DNA of 64,000 nt from Singulisphaera sp. GP187 (GTDB taxonomy: Bacteria; Planctomycetota; Phycisphaerae; Phycisphaerales; SM1A02): the NCBI GenBank assembly GCA_945869475.1, contig CAMBOV010000001.1, positions 248,001 through 312,000 of the forward strand, given 5' to 3'. The position numbers were made by a program, and so were the translations under genes. The stretch's first letter is position 1, and each line of letters begins with the position of its first letter. Below are positions 26,349-34,620 of this stretch, piece by piece. The notes under the pieces were generated by a model, which was not told the DNA's origin, did no database searches, and worked only from the letters and a program-made list of their open reading frames with translations.

Positions 26349-26361
26349 AAAGGATCTCACA

Positions 26362-26739
26362 ATGGCATTCCTCGGCATCGGTAAAAAGTCAGTCAAGCCC
26401 GTCGCAGCATCGGCGTCCGCTGCCAATGGCAGCGGCGGAAGTGGCTTTGGCGATGCACTGGGCGGCAGCGGCGGCAGTCCAGCAGTTGCCACGCCAGCGA
26501 AGTCTGGCAAGAAGGGCCTCTTCGCAGCGAAGGCAAAGTCTGCCCCCGCTGCAAAGTCACAGGCAGGAAAGCCAAAGGCTCGCGCGGTCGGCGGGGATCT
26601 CGATATCTACACAGCAGTGCTCGTCGCCGCTGTTCTGGCACTCGCTGCAGGATGCGTTTTCGTTGCGTTGGACAACCTCGCTGGGGTCGAAGGCACCTCG
26701 GACGCTGGGAATCCATTTGTTGTTCTCTCTTCTCGCTGA
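26362..26739 (+). CDS. small single-pass membrane protein of the mre cluster
   Basis: A 125-residue protein of unknown family. It begins MAFLGIGKKSVK, continues with a low-complexity Ala/Gly/Ser/Lys-rich region of about 75 residues that is probably disordered and basic, then DLDIYTAVLVAAVLALAAGCVFVALDNL, a membrane helix, and a short outer tail. ATG 26362 has AAAGGA seven bases upstream, which decides the start; the frame is open further upstream but that part is the antisense-free hexamer repeat. It lies between the coiled-coil gene and mreB. A basic cytoplasmic tail plus one helix is what a membrane adaptor would look like, but this is speculation. Confidence 0.7.
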   Translation: MAFLGIGKKSVKPVAASASAANGSGGSGFGDALGGSGGSPAVATPAKSGKKGLFAAKAKSAPAAKSQAGKPKARAVGGDLDIYTAVLVAAVLALAAGCVFVALDNLAGVEGTSDAGNPFVVLSSR

Positions 26740-26781
26740 GAGGAGCTGGTCCGTCGTCACAGGCCAAGGAGGTGGCCGAAT

Positions 26782-27849
26782 ATGGGTCTAGAGAAGATGA
26801 TCGGTTGGTTTAGCGTGGATATGGGAATTGATCTGGGGACATGCAACACATTGGTCTGCGTTCGTGGCGAGGGGATTGTGCTCAATGAGCCATCCGTCGT
26901 CGCAGTTCGCAAGGGCACAAATCAAGTCTTGATGAATGGAACCGCCGTTGGTTTCGCTGCGAAAGAGATGCTTGGCCGTACGCCTGGGTCGATCCAGGCG
27001 ATCCGTCCATTGAAGGACGGCGTCATCTCTGACTTCGAAATCACCGAGGCGATGTTGAAGTACTTCATCCAAAAGGTGATGGGTCGAAGCCGAATCTTTG
27101 GACCGCGGGTTGTCATTTCGATTCCATCAGGAATCACCGCGGTTGAAAAACGCGCGGTGCTCGATAGTGCCGAACGGGCCGGCGCGCGCAAGGTTTTCCT
27201 GCTCGAAGAGCCCATGGCCGCCGCGATGGGTGCCAACCTTCCATTTGATGAGGCGACTGCAAGCATGGTCGTCGACATCGGCGGCGGCACCAGTGAAATC
27301 GCAATTCTGAGTCTCGCGGACATCGCGAAAGCGTCGAGTTTGCGCGTGGCAGGTGACGACTTCGATGAGGCGATCATCCGTTACCTCGAAGAGAAGCGCG
27401 GATTGCGCGTCGGAGAGCAGACCTCTGAGCAAATCAAGATTCGAATCGGAAGTGCGTGGCCACTCCCCGAAGAACTTGCGATGAAAGTGCGAGGACGAGA
27501 TGTCGCGAGTGGACTTCCTCGTCAAATCGAAGTGAATTCAGTCGAGATCCGCGAGGCGCTCGCCGAACCCCTCAAAAAGATTGCCGACGAAGTCGTCAAG
27601 ACGCTGCGCGAAGCCGATCCTGAACTTGCAGCAGATCTCTGCAACCCTGATCTTCCACACAATGGAATCACCGTTGCCGGTGGAGGTGCATTGCTGCGAG
27701 GCATCGATCAAATGTTCGCAGATCGCACGGGCCTCACCGTCAAGATCGCAGACGATCCGCTCACGTGTGTCGCTCGCGGAACGGCGCTCTACCTCGAAAA
27801 CCTTGAGCAGTACAAGTCGATTCTCGAATCGAATGTCGAGGAACTCTGA
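26782..27849 (+). CDS. mreB: rod shape-determining protein MreB
   Basis: A 355-residue bacterial actin. The phosphate-1 motif is GIDLGTCNTLVCV near residue 15, the connecting and phosphate-2 motifs are VISIPSGITAVEKRAV and VVDIGGGTSEIAIL near residue 170, and the adenosine motif is GITVAGGGALLRG near residue 290. The body follows MreB throughout (GRTPGSIQAIRPLKDGVISDFE). An AGGAGG ribosome binding site lies about ten bases upstream of the ATG. It forms membrane filaments that direct lateral wall synthesis. It is followed by mreC and mreD in the classical order. Confidence 0.97.
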   Translation: MGLEKMIGWFSVDMGIDLGTCNTLVCVRGEGIVLNEPSVVAVRKGTNQVLMNGTAVGFAAKEMLGRTPGSIQAIRPLKDGVISDFEITEAMLKYFIQKVMGRSRIFGPRVVISIPSGITAVEKRAVLDSAERAGARKVFLLEEPMAAAMGANLPFDEATASMVVDIGGGTSEIAILSLADIAKASSLRVAGDDFDEAIIRYLEEKRGLRVGEQTSEQIKIRIGSAWPLPEELAMKVRGRDVASGLPRQIEVNSVEIREALAEPLKKIADEVVKTLREADPELAADLCNPDLPHNGITVAGGGALLRGIDQMFADRTGLTVKIADDPLTCVARGTALYLENLEQYKSILESNVEEL

Positions 27850-27867
27850 GTTCACACGAACACTCTT

Positions 27868-27887
27868 GATCATGGATGATCATGGAT
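27868..27887 (+). repeat. 10-base tandem duplication at the mreC start
   Basis: GATCATGGAT occurs twice without interruption at 27868-27877 and 27878-27887; the second copy runs into the ATG used as the mreC start (27886). Two out-of-frame ATGs lie within the repeat, which may affect initiation. Probably a recent slip duplication. Confidence 0.9.
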
Positions 27888-28740
27888 GCTCACGGTGCGC
27901 CGCATTCCTCCTCTTGCTCTGGTTGTCACGCTGATTGTGCTTCTGGGTCTCTGCCCGACTCGGTGGATCGCTCCGCTGACCGGTGATCTCTCGTCGGTGC
28001 TCTGGGTGCCGCTCTCGCCGCTTTCACACGGCGCAACCGCTGCACGGCTCTGGCTTCGCCCGCGACCCAACACTCCGTCGATCGATGAGGCAACGGCCGT
28101 TGCAGAGCGTGAGTACTACCGAGGACTCTGGCATGCAGAGCGCATTCAAACCGAACTGCTCGAGAAGAAGTTGCGACTCTATGAGGTGACGGTCGGTGGT
28201 GCTTCACGCGGAGTTGCGGTGCGACTCGCGAGCGCGAATGTGATCTCGCGCACGCCAGGATCGGGCGGCCTCGCACTGAAAGTGAATGTCGGATCGCAGC
28301 ATGGAATCGCCGCGGGAGATATCGCTGTCGTTGATGGAGATGCAATTGTGGGCCGTGTTGCCCCGGAAGTTGGCGCAGTGACGAGCGTCGTCGTCTCGAT
28401 GGCTGATCGTTCGGTGGGGCGATTCGATGCCTACATCGTGCCAGCTGCGCAGGAGAAATCGAATCGTCCGCAGGTGATCCCGGTGCAGTTGATCGGAGAT
28501 GGAACGGGTCAGGTGCGCGGAGACATCGACCTTCCAAGCGGTGTGCGACCAGGGGATCTCGTGCGACTCAAAGACTCGCAGTGGCCACGTGGGGCGCAAG
28601 GGATGCGCGTCGGCGTCGTCACCGAGGTCAAACGCAAAGACGCGCAGCCGCTGCGCGGTGAGGTCTTCGTGCAGCCGGCAATCGATCCAGCAATGGTTGG
28701 AGAACTCGTGCTCAAGCTCAGTGCGGGGTCGACGCAATGA
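27886..28740 (+). CDS. mreC: rod shape-determining protein MreC
   Basis: A 284-residue membrane-anchored protein: one N-terminal helix (LALVVTLIVLLGLCP), a short helical stretch with AVAEREYYRGLWHAERIQTELLEKKLRLYE, then the MreC beta domains: SRTPGSGGLALKVNVGSQHGIAAGDIAVVDGDAIVGRVAPEVGAVTSVVVSMAD is the characteristic part from about residue 125. Divergent from the E. coli protein but in the right place behind mreB. It scaffolds wall synthesis enzymes in the periplasm. Start ATG 27886 sits in a 10-base tandem repeat and has no good ribosome binding site, so initiation could be elsewhere. The stop overlaps the mreD ATG (ATGA). Confidence 0.85.
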   Translation: MLTVRRIPPLALVVTLIVLLGLCPTRWIAPLTGDLSSVLWVPLSPLSHGATAARLWLRPRPNTPSIDEATAVAEREYYRGLWHAERIQTELLEKKLRLYEVTVGGASRGVAVRLASANVISRTPGSGGLALKVNVGSQHGIAAGDIAVVDGDAIVGRVAPEVGAVTSVVVSMADRSVGRFDAYIVPAAQEKSNRPQVIPVQLIGDGTGQVRGDIDLPSGVRPGDLVRLKDSQWPRGAQGMRVGVVTEVKRKDAQPLRGEVFVQPAIDPAMVGELVLKLSAGSTQ

Positions 28741-29330
28741 GGTGGATTGTTGCGATCCCATTCTTGATTGCGGCGCTCGTCGCCGACGTCTCGTTCATGC
28801 CCGTCTTTGAGATCGGGGGCGTCACGCCACACCTCGTCATCATCGTCGTTGCCTTCGTGGCGATGCACGCCGACTCATCGACGGTGAATTGGTTTGCGCT
28901 TCTCGCTGGATTCTTGATGGATCTCTCGGAGCCATCGCTCACTGGACCGCGTGCGCCGCTCTACCTCGTGGGTCCATCGACGCTCGGTATGTTTTTCGGA
29001 GCGCACGCCCTTCTTGCGATGCGCGGATTGCTCATCCGACGAAATCCAATTGCAATGAGTGTGATGTCGGGCGTGCTCGGATTCACCAGCGGACTTTTCT
29101 GGACCGCGTGGTGGGCACTGCGTTCGTGGTATCCAGAGTCGCCGCCACCATGGGGCGATGGTTCGGCGTTGGGCGAACTCGCGACGCAATCACTGGAAGC
29201 ACTTTCAGTTGGTGTTGTTGGCTTGCCATGTGGATGGCTGCTCTTGCACTTCTCTCGTCTGTGGGTCTTCCCGTCGGTGCTCGAGCGCGCGCGACGATCC
29301 GGTGGCTCCGCGCGAATCATTCGGCAGTAG
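28737..29330 (+). CDS. mreD: rod shape-determining protein MreD-like
   Basis: A 197-residue inner membrane protein with about five hydrophobic segments. The N-end MRWIVAIPFLIAALVADVSFMPVFEIGGVTPHLVIIVVAFVAMH and the following GFLMDLSEPSLTGP fit MreD, where a GLLxDxxxxxxxG motif follows the second helix. MreD sequences vary widely; position directly behind mreC, with a start overlapping its stop, is the strongest argument. It completes the MreBCD set. The alternative GlmU gene begins nine bases downstream. Confidence 0.82.
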   Translation: MRWIVAIPFLIAALVADVSFMPVFEIGGVTPHLVIIVVAFVAMHADSSTVNWFALLAGFLMDLSEPSLTGPRAPLYLVGPSTLGMFFGAHALLAMRGLLIRRNPIAMSVMSGVLGFTSGLFWTAWWALRSWYPESPPPWGDGSALGELATQSLEALSVGVVGLPCGWLLLHFSRLWVFPSVLERARRSGGSARIIRQ

Positions 29331-29339
29331 AGTGCGCCG

Positions 29340-30590
29340 ATGCGCTCCACTGGTCCGATCGTTGCACTCTTCGACGATGGTCAAACGCGGTTTGGTCCAC
29401 TCGGAGATTTGCGGGCATCGTTCGAGCAACGATTGGGGGTGCTGACCGCGATCGAGCGAACGAAACTCGTTTTGGGAAGAGTTGATGCACTCTTTCCGCA
29501 GGAACATCTCAGCGCAGTCATCACCGAACGCCAATCGAATGGCGGCGCACTCGTTGGGCGATTGCCACCCGATGCACATGAGGTGATCCTCATCAACGGC
29601 GCGCTCGATTGTCTCGAAGACGCAGCTGACCTCTGCAGTGGCGAGACGATCCTCTCGCCCGAAGGTCGCGTTGTGATGGGTCGGTGGCCACTCGCACTTG
29701 CGCACTCGTTCTTGGATCGGCTCGCGTCAAATGATCGACATCCACCAAAGACTCCTGTGCGTGCGATGGCGCATGGTCAACTCATCGGAGCCCCATGGAA
29801 CTTGCTCGAGCGTCTCGCAGTGAGCATCCCCGCAGACATCGCACTGCTGAGCCGAAACGGTGAGATGACCGATCGAGTCTCGGTCGGTGTGCAGCGCTTT
29901 GGAAATCATCCGCTCTTGATGGATCCCACCGCGCGTGTGCTTCCCGGCGCGATCATCGACACGACCGACGGACCTGTGCTGCTCGCACATGGCGCGATCG
30001 TGCGACCGGGCGCCGTCGTGTGCGGTCCCGTTGCAGTGCTTGAGCACTCGTCGATCATGGACCGCGCGCTGATCAAGGCACGCACCGTCATTGGACCCGA
30101 GTGCAAAGTCGGCGGAGAGGTTGGATCGACGGTTTTTCAAGGCTTTTCGAACAAAGCGCACGAGGGGCATCTCGGCGATGCGCTCATTGGTGAGTGGGTG
30201 AATCTTGGCGCGGGCACCTGCAACTCAAACTTGATGAACACCTACGGCGAGGTCACGACACGCCTCGACGCCTCGGGAAGTATCGAACGTACCAATCGAG
30301 TCTTCTATGGATGCATCATCGCGGACCACGCGAAGTGTGCGATCCTCGTCGCGATCAATACTGGATCGACCATCGGCACCGGCGCGATGATCGCGCTTGC
30401 GAGGCCCGTGACGTTTGTCGATCGTTTCGCCTGGCTGACGGCCGACCGTTCGCAGTCCTATCGATTCGATCGCTTCGAGAGTGCGTTGACCGCAGTCATG
30501 GCGCGCCGCGGACGAGTTCCAGGTGAGGCCTACCTCGCGAGACTCCGTGCGCTGCATGAGGCGCACGCACATCGCGCGACCCGCGGTTGA
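29340..30590 (+). CDS. GlmU-like sugar nucleotidyltransferase/acetyltransferase (alternative bacterial type)
   Basis: A 416-residue protein matching the alternative bacterial GlmU family (TIGR03991), which combines a divergent nucleotidyltransferase N-part with a left-handed beta-helix. The N-end has FGPLGDLRASFEQRLGVLTAIERTK. The C-part has hexapeptide-like turns (GAIVRPGAVVCGPVAVLEHSSIMD) and the signature GEVGSTVFQGFSNKAHEGHLGD and GEWVNLGAGTCNSNLMNTYGEV. The likely product is UDP-GlcNAc from glucosamine 1-phosphate, the first building block of peptidoglycan and LPS, which suits its place after mreBCD. Canonical GlmU pyrophosphorylase motifs are not visible. The enzymatic assignment is by family. 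Confidence 0.82.
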   Translation: MRSTGPIVALFDDGQTRFGPLGDLRASFEQRLGVLTAIERTKLVLGRVDALFPQEHLSAVITERQSNGGALVGRLPPDAHEVILINGALDCLEDAADLCSGETILSPEGRVVMGRWPLALAHSFLDRLASNDRHPPKTPVRAMAHGQLIGAPWNLLERLAVSIPADIALLSRNGEMTDRVSVGVQRFGNHPLLMDPTARVLPGAIIDTTDGPVLLAHGAIVRPGAVVCGPVAVLEHSSIMDRALIKARTVIGPECKVGGEVGSTVFQGFSNKAHEGHLGDALIGEWVNLGAGTCNSNLMNTYGEVTTRLDASGSIERTNRVFYGCIIADHAKCAILVAINTGSTIGTGAMIALARPVTFVDRFAWLTADRSQSYRFDRFESALTAVMARRGRVPGEAYLARLRALHEAHAHRATRG

Positions 30591-30618
30591 TCCCACAACG
30601 CGCGCATGCGATGGCACC

Positions 30619-33600
30619 ATGACTTCACACACTCCTGTGCATCTTCCAGTGATCGACTCCGTCGCGGCGGATCGTGTTCGCCAGTCGATTGCCGATGAGA
30701 TCGCTCGCTCGATCAAGGGTGAGGTGCGATTCAGTGCGCACGACCGGATGCTCTATGCAACCGATGCGAGTCTCTATCAGGTCGAACCCATCGGAGTCGT
30801 CATTCCTGCAAGCGTGCAGGATGGACGTGCAGCGATCGAAGTCTGTGCGCGGCTCGGGGTGCCGGTGCTTGCTCGCGGTGGAGGCACCGCCCTCGCGGGG
30901 CAGACGGTGAACCACGCCGTCGTCATCGATTTCAGCGCGAACTGCCGGAACATCGTCACGGTCGACCCAGTCGCGAAGCGCGCGCGCGTCGAACCTGGCG
31001 TCGTGCTTGATCAACTCAACGACGCGCTCGCGTCGCACGGGCTGATGTTCGGCGCGGATGTCGCCACGAGTTCGCACGCGACCATTGGCGGGATGATCGG
31101 CAACAACTCGGCGGGAGCGAACTCGATTCTCTATGGACGCACGGTCGAGAATCTTGTGGCGCTCGACGTCGCACTTGCTGACGGAAGACGGGTGCGACTC
31201 GACGAGGGAGCGAGCGACCGCGATCCACAGCTGAATGAGATGACACGGCGACTCGCAGCAATCGTTCTGCCGATTGCCGATGAGATCGACCGTCGCATTC
31301 CAAAGATTCGAAGGCACGTCGATGGATACAACCTCGACCTCTTGCTCGCGCAGTTGCGCAGTTCGACCCCAGGCACCTTTGACCGAGTGAACCTCGCCAC
31401 ACTCGTCTGTGGTTCAGAGGGCACACTCGCTGTCACCCTCGAAGCAGAGCTCGCACTTGTCGCGCGCCCCAAGGTGCGCGGACTCGTCATCGTTGGCTTT
31501 GATTCCGTCGCGGCAGCACTCGCTCCTCTGCAAGCAATGCTCGCCACTGGGCCGAGTGCCGTCGAACTCATCGACGACATGGTGATCGAGATGGCCAAGC
31601 GCCACACGAGTTACCACGTGGATGTCGAGGTGATGCCGCGGCCCGCCACTGGACACCTTGGCGCTGTGATGTATGTGCAGTATTTCGGCGACTCACGCGA
31701 GGAAATCACCGCAAAGATGGACCAGCTCGAGCACGCGCTCGCGGGCGCCTCGATGGTTCGGCACCTTGACCAAGCAGCGATGGATGCCGCGTGGCGATTG
31801 CGCAAGGCGGGAGAGCCGCTCTTGCACACCGTTCGAGGCGAACGAAAGCCGATCACGTTTGTCGAAGACACGGCGGTCGATCCACTGCGGCTCGCCGAAT
31901 TTGTCGAGAGGTTTCGCGCGATCGTCACTCGCCACGGCAGCATCGCGGCCTACTACGCGCATGCGTCCGTGGGATGCCTGCACATTCGTCCACTCGTTGC
32001 GATCTCGAGCGACCAGGGTCTCGAGATGATGCAGTCGATCGCGTGCGAGGTCGCTGACCTCGTCGTTGAATTTGGCGGAGCGCTGAGTGGAGAGCACGGC
32101 GACGGGCGAGTTCGCACTCCGCTCTTGACGCGCGTGCTCGGTTCAGTGATCGCCAAGGCGATCCGAGATGTGAAACATGTCTTCGATCCAGAGGGACGGC
32201 TCAACCCCGGCATTCTCGTTGACAACGACGCACCCACCGCGATCACATCACGACTTCGTGTGCGCCCTGATGACCGGCACTTCGTGCACGCACCGCCAGT
32301 GCCGACTTTTTTCAGTTACGAACGTGAAGAGGGGTTCACCCACGCCCTCGAGCAGTGCAACGGCGCTGGCCTTTGTCGGCGGCTTACTCCAGGGGGAACC
32401 ATGTGTCCCTCCTATCGCGTCCTCAAAGACGAACGGCACGCGACGCGTGGGCGCGCCAACGCGCTGCGATTGGCGGTGACGGGTCAACTCTCGCCGCAGG
32501 TGAGTTCCGCAACGGGGAGTTCGCCGCAGGGCGCGCCGGCGTGGAGCGATCCTGCGACCAAAGAGACCCTCGCGCTCTGCCTCTCGTGCAAGGCATGCAA
32601 GTCAGAATGCCCCAGCAACGTCGACATCTCGAAGTTGAAAGCCGAATTCACGGCGCAAGAGTTCTTGGCCCGCGGCGGTGTGCCGTGGCGAGTGCGGATA
32701 CTCAGCCGTGTCGCAACGATCAATGCACTTGGTTCTGCGCTCTGGCCGCTCTCGAACTGGATCGTCGGCTTCGCGCCAGCGCGCGCAATGATCGCAGGTG
32801 TGATGGGATTCGCGAGTGAGCGTTCGCTTCCAACATTTGGTCCCTCGCTTCGCGGGTGGATTCATCGTCGCACGAGAGCGCGGGCGCGAGAGTCCGGTCC
32901 AGAGTCGATCAATCCAAAGCCAACAGTCTTGCTGTTGCCCGATTGTTTTACCCAGTGGTCAGAACCAGAGATCGGCCGCAGTGCGATTGAAGTGCTCGAG
33001 CGGTTTGGATACCGAGTCGTCCTGCCGCGCGTTGGTTGTTGTGGACGCGCAGCAATCTCGCAGGGAATGCTCGCTGACGCGGCGCGATCCTGTCGAGCGA
33101 CGGCCCTTGACCTTGCAGAGGCCTTTCGCCGCGAGGGCGCCGTTGCACTCGTTGGGCTTGAGCCATCGTGCCTCTCTGCAATCAAGGATGATTGGATCGA
33201 TCTCAACATGGGGCTCGATCGAGCCGTGGTGCGCGATCTCGCGTCAAAGACCTGGATGATCGAAGAATGGCTCGAAGCGAACTGGGCGCGCCATCCGACG
33301 CGTCCGACATTTGCACCGACAACCGAAGGGGTGCTGGTGCATGAACACTGTCATCAGAAAGCACTCTTTGGAGCTGGAACTTCGTCGCGACTCGTGAAGC
33401 GAGTTTTCGGCGAGCGAGCGCAGCTCATCAAGAGTGGATGTTGTGGGATGGCAGGGGGGTTTGGTTTTCAACGTGCGAACTACGAACTCTCGATGCAGAT
33501 CGGTGCGAGTGACTTGTTCCCGAAGCTCAACGCAAACGAAACCGCCATCGTCTGCACGCCTGGCGCAAGTTGCAGACACCAAGTCGCTGATGGCATCGCA

Positions 33601-33654
33601 CGCAAGAGTTTTCATCCCATCGAATTGATTGCCCGTGCTCTCGCCGACCACTGA
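30619..33654 (+). CDS. FAD-linked dehydrogenase fused to Fe-S/CCG oxidoreductase (D-2-hydroxyacid or lactate type)
   Basis: A 1011-residue protein with three parts. Residues about 45-230: FAD_binding_4 domain with VPVLARGGGTALAGQTVN, VEPGVVLDQLN and SSHATIGGMIGNNSAGANSILYG. Residues about 240-530: FAD-oxidase C-terminal domain, including SGEHGDGRVRTPLL. Then an Fe-S region with CNGAGLCRR...MCPSY and CLSCKACKSECPSNVDISKLKAEF, followed by two CCG domains (RVGCCGRAAISQGM and KSGCCGMAGGFGF). This is the layout of YdiJ-type / D-lactate or D-2-hydroxyglutarate dehydrogenases, which feed electrons from a 2-hydroxyacid to the respiratory chain. ATG 30619 is used; ATG 30523 lies inside the glmU-like gene. 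The substrate cannot be told from sequence alone. Confidence 0.92.
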   Translation: MTSHTPVHLPVIDSVAADRVRQSIADEIARSIKGEVRFSAHDRMLYATDASLYQVEPIGVVIPASVQDGRAAIEVCARLGVPVLARGGGTALAGQTVNHAVVIDFSANCRNIVTVDPVAKRARVEPGVVLDQLNDALASHGLMFGADVATSSHATIGGMIGNNSAGANSILYGRTVENLVALDVALADGRRVRLDEGASDRDPQLNEMTRRLAAIVLPIADEIDRRIPKIRRHVDGYNLDLLLAQLRSSTPGTFDRVNLATLVCGSEGTLAVTLEAELALVARPKVRGLVIVGFDSVAAALAPLQAMLATGPSAVELIDDMVIEMAKRHTSYHVDVEVMPRPATGHLGAVMYVQYFGDSREEITAKMDQLEHALAGASMVRHLDQAAMDAAWRLRKAGEPLLHTVRGERKPITFVEDTAVDPLRLAEFVERFRAIVTRHGSIAAYYAHASVGCLHIRPLVAISSDQGLEMMQSIACEVADLVVEFGGALSGEHGDGRVRTPLLTRVLGSVIAKAIRDVKHVFDPEGRLNPGILVDNDAPTAITSRLRVRPDDRHFVHAPPVPTFFSYEREEGFTHALEQCNGAGLCRRLTPGGTMCPSYRVLKDERHATRGRANALRLAVTGQLSPQVSSATGSSPQGAPAWSDPATKETLALCLSCKACKSECPSNVDISKLKAEFTAQEFLARGGVPWRVRILSRVATINALGSALWPLSNWIVGFAPARAMIAGVMGFASERSLPTFGPSLRGWIHRRTRARARESGPESINPKPTVLLLPDCFTQWSEPEIGRSAIEVLERFGYRVVLPRVGCCGRAAISQGMLADAARSCRATALDLAEAFRREGAVALVGLEPSCLSAIKDDWIDLNMGLDRAVVRDLASKTWMIEEWLEANWARHPTRPTFAPTTEGVLVHEHCHQKALFGAGTSSRLVKRVFGERAQLIKSGCCGMAGGFGFQRANYELSMQIGASDLFPKLNANETAIVCTPGASCRHQVADGIARKSFHPIELIARALADH

Positions 33655-33698
33655 TCGGGACGCAGCGGTCTCGGGGAGGTTTCGTATGATCCTTTTCA

Positions 33699-34157
33699 AT
33701 GAATGCACCAGCGCCACTCTCATCAGGAGTCGACCTCAGCGAAGGCAGGGTGTTGATCGTCGATGACAATACTCAGAACCTCGAACTCATTCAGGCGTTC
33801 ATGGAATCCCTGCCTTGTCAACTTCTCGTTGCGCGCGATGGTCTCGAAGCGATCGCCCAGATCGAGAGTGCGCATCCCGATCTCGTTCTTCTCGACGTCA
33901 TGATGCCCAAGATGTCAGGCTTCGAAGTCTGCCAGCGGGTGAAGGCGAATCCAGCCACGCGCGACACGATCATCATCATGGTCACTGCGCTGCACGAACT
34001 CGGAGACATGGAACGAGCCGTCGAATCGGGCTGCGATGATTTCGTTTCGAAGCCCGTAAACAAGGTCGAACTCTTGACACGCGTGCGCGGGCTCTTGGCC
34101 CTTGCGCTGCTCAAGAAAAAGATGGCTTCCTATCTCGCCGATCGCGGCGCCGAGTAA
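33699..34157 (+). CDS. stand-alone response regulator receiver protein
   Basis: A 152-residue protein with a single CheY-like receiver domain. The acidic pocket is VDDN at about 21-24, the phosphoacceptor Asp is in LVLLDVMMPKMSGFE near residue 67, the Thr in IIIMVTAL near 98 and the Lys in DDFVSKPVNKVEL near 119. The tail ALALLKKKMASYLADRGAE is a short amphipathic helix with no output domain. Such lone receivers act by protein contacts or in phosphorelays. No kinase is adjacent. It begins 44 bases after the dehydrogenase gene. Confidence 0.92.
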   Translation: MNAPAPLSSGVDLSEGRVLIVDDNTQNLELIQAFMESLPCQLLVARDGLEAIAQIESAHPDLVLLDVMMPKMSGFEVCQRVKANPATRDTIIIMVTALHELGDMERAVESGCDDFVSKPVNKVELLTRVRGLLALALLKKKMASYLADRGAE

Positions 34158-34620
34158 AAACGCAGAGATCAGTGTGTGCCCACGTGCGCACCCTCGCCAA
34201 GGGGACTTACGCGGCAGTTCGGCAGACGATGGCGGATGTGTCACCGAGTCGTCGCCATGGGGTCGCTGATTCACGCGGCTCGCCGGCGCATTCAAGATGC
34301 TGCAAGTATCGACCCAAGTCGTAGCAATCGAAGGTGACGAGCCATGACCGATCTGCCCTCGGATTGAGCGCGACGATTGATTCGACGAGATGGTCGACGG
34401 TTCCAAGGGCTCGATCGTTGTTCATGGTCTTTCTACATCGGACGTCATGGCACTGCCGCTCCTGTGAAATCCGCGCGAGCATCAGCCGATCGATGCGCCC
34501 ACATTCCGAACTACGACGGATGGTGGTTTCGGGTGACGGTCGGTACGAGAAGTTGGGTCTCATGCCACTGCGACCTCGCGCTTGGGCTAAAAGTTTTTTG
34601 CCCCGTACACTCGCGCGACC
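34158..34620. other. 463-base spacer with one doubtful minus-strand ORF
   Basis: Between the receiver gene and the POT transporter lie 463 bases with no recognised gene. Short plus-strand frames here show no family motif. On the minus strand a 118-codon frame (34207-34563) looks like coding sequence by its codon choice; it is listed separately. No repeat, tRNA or clear terminator was seen. The start of the POT gene at 34621 must have its promoter in this region. Confidence 0.6.
34207..34563 (-). CDS. hypothetical small protein, no family recognised
   Basis: A 118-residue frame inside a gap that has no other gene. Its codons mostly end in C or G like the neighbours, for example through the stretch reading VDHLVESIVALNP and SWLVTFDCYDLGRYLQHLEC, which also looks like folded protein. 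It contains a few Cys, no signal peptide and no membrane helix. The start is uncertain: ATG 34563 is used, but ATG 34473 or so is possible, and no ribosome binding site helps. No domain could be named. It could be a real orphan gene or a chance frame. Confidence 0.4.
   Translation of the reverse strand: MRPNFSYRPSPETTIRRSSECGRIDRLMLARISQERQCHDVRCRKTMNNDRALGTVDHLVESIVALNPRADRSWLVTFDCYDLGRYLQHLECAGEPRESATPWRRLGDTSAIVCRTAA

Noticed and set aside
26301-26352. A CRISPR-like or direct repeat array.
   Set aside because: Units are six bases with no spacers; a simple tandem repeat only. No CRISPR or cas gene is seen anywhere in the window.
30225-30716. Minus-strand frames opposite the GlmU-like and dehydrogenase genes (30225-30716, 30625-31317).
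   Set aside because: Arg/Ser-rich shadow frames with no motif, fully opposite well-supported genes.
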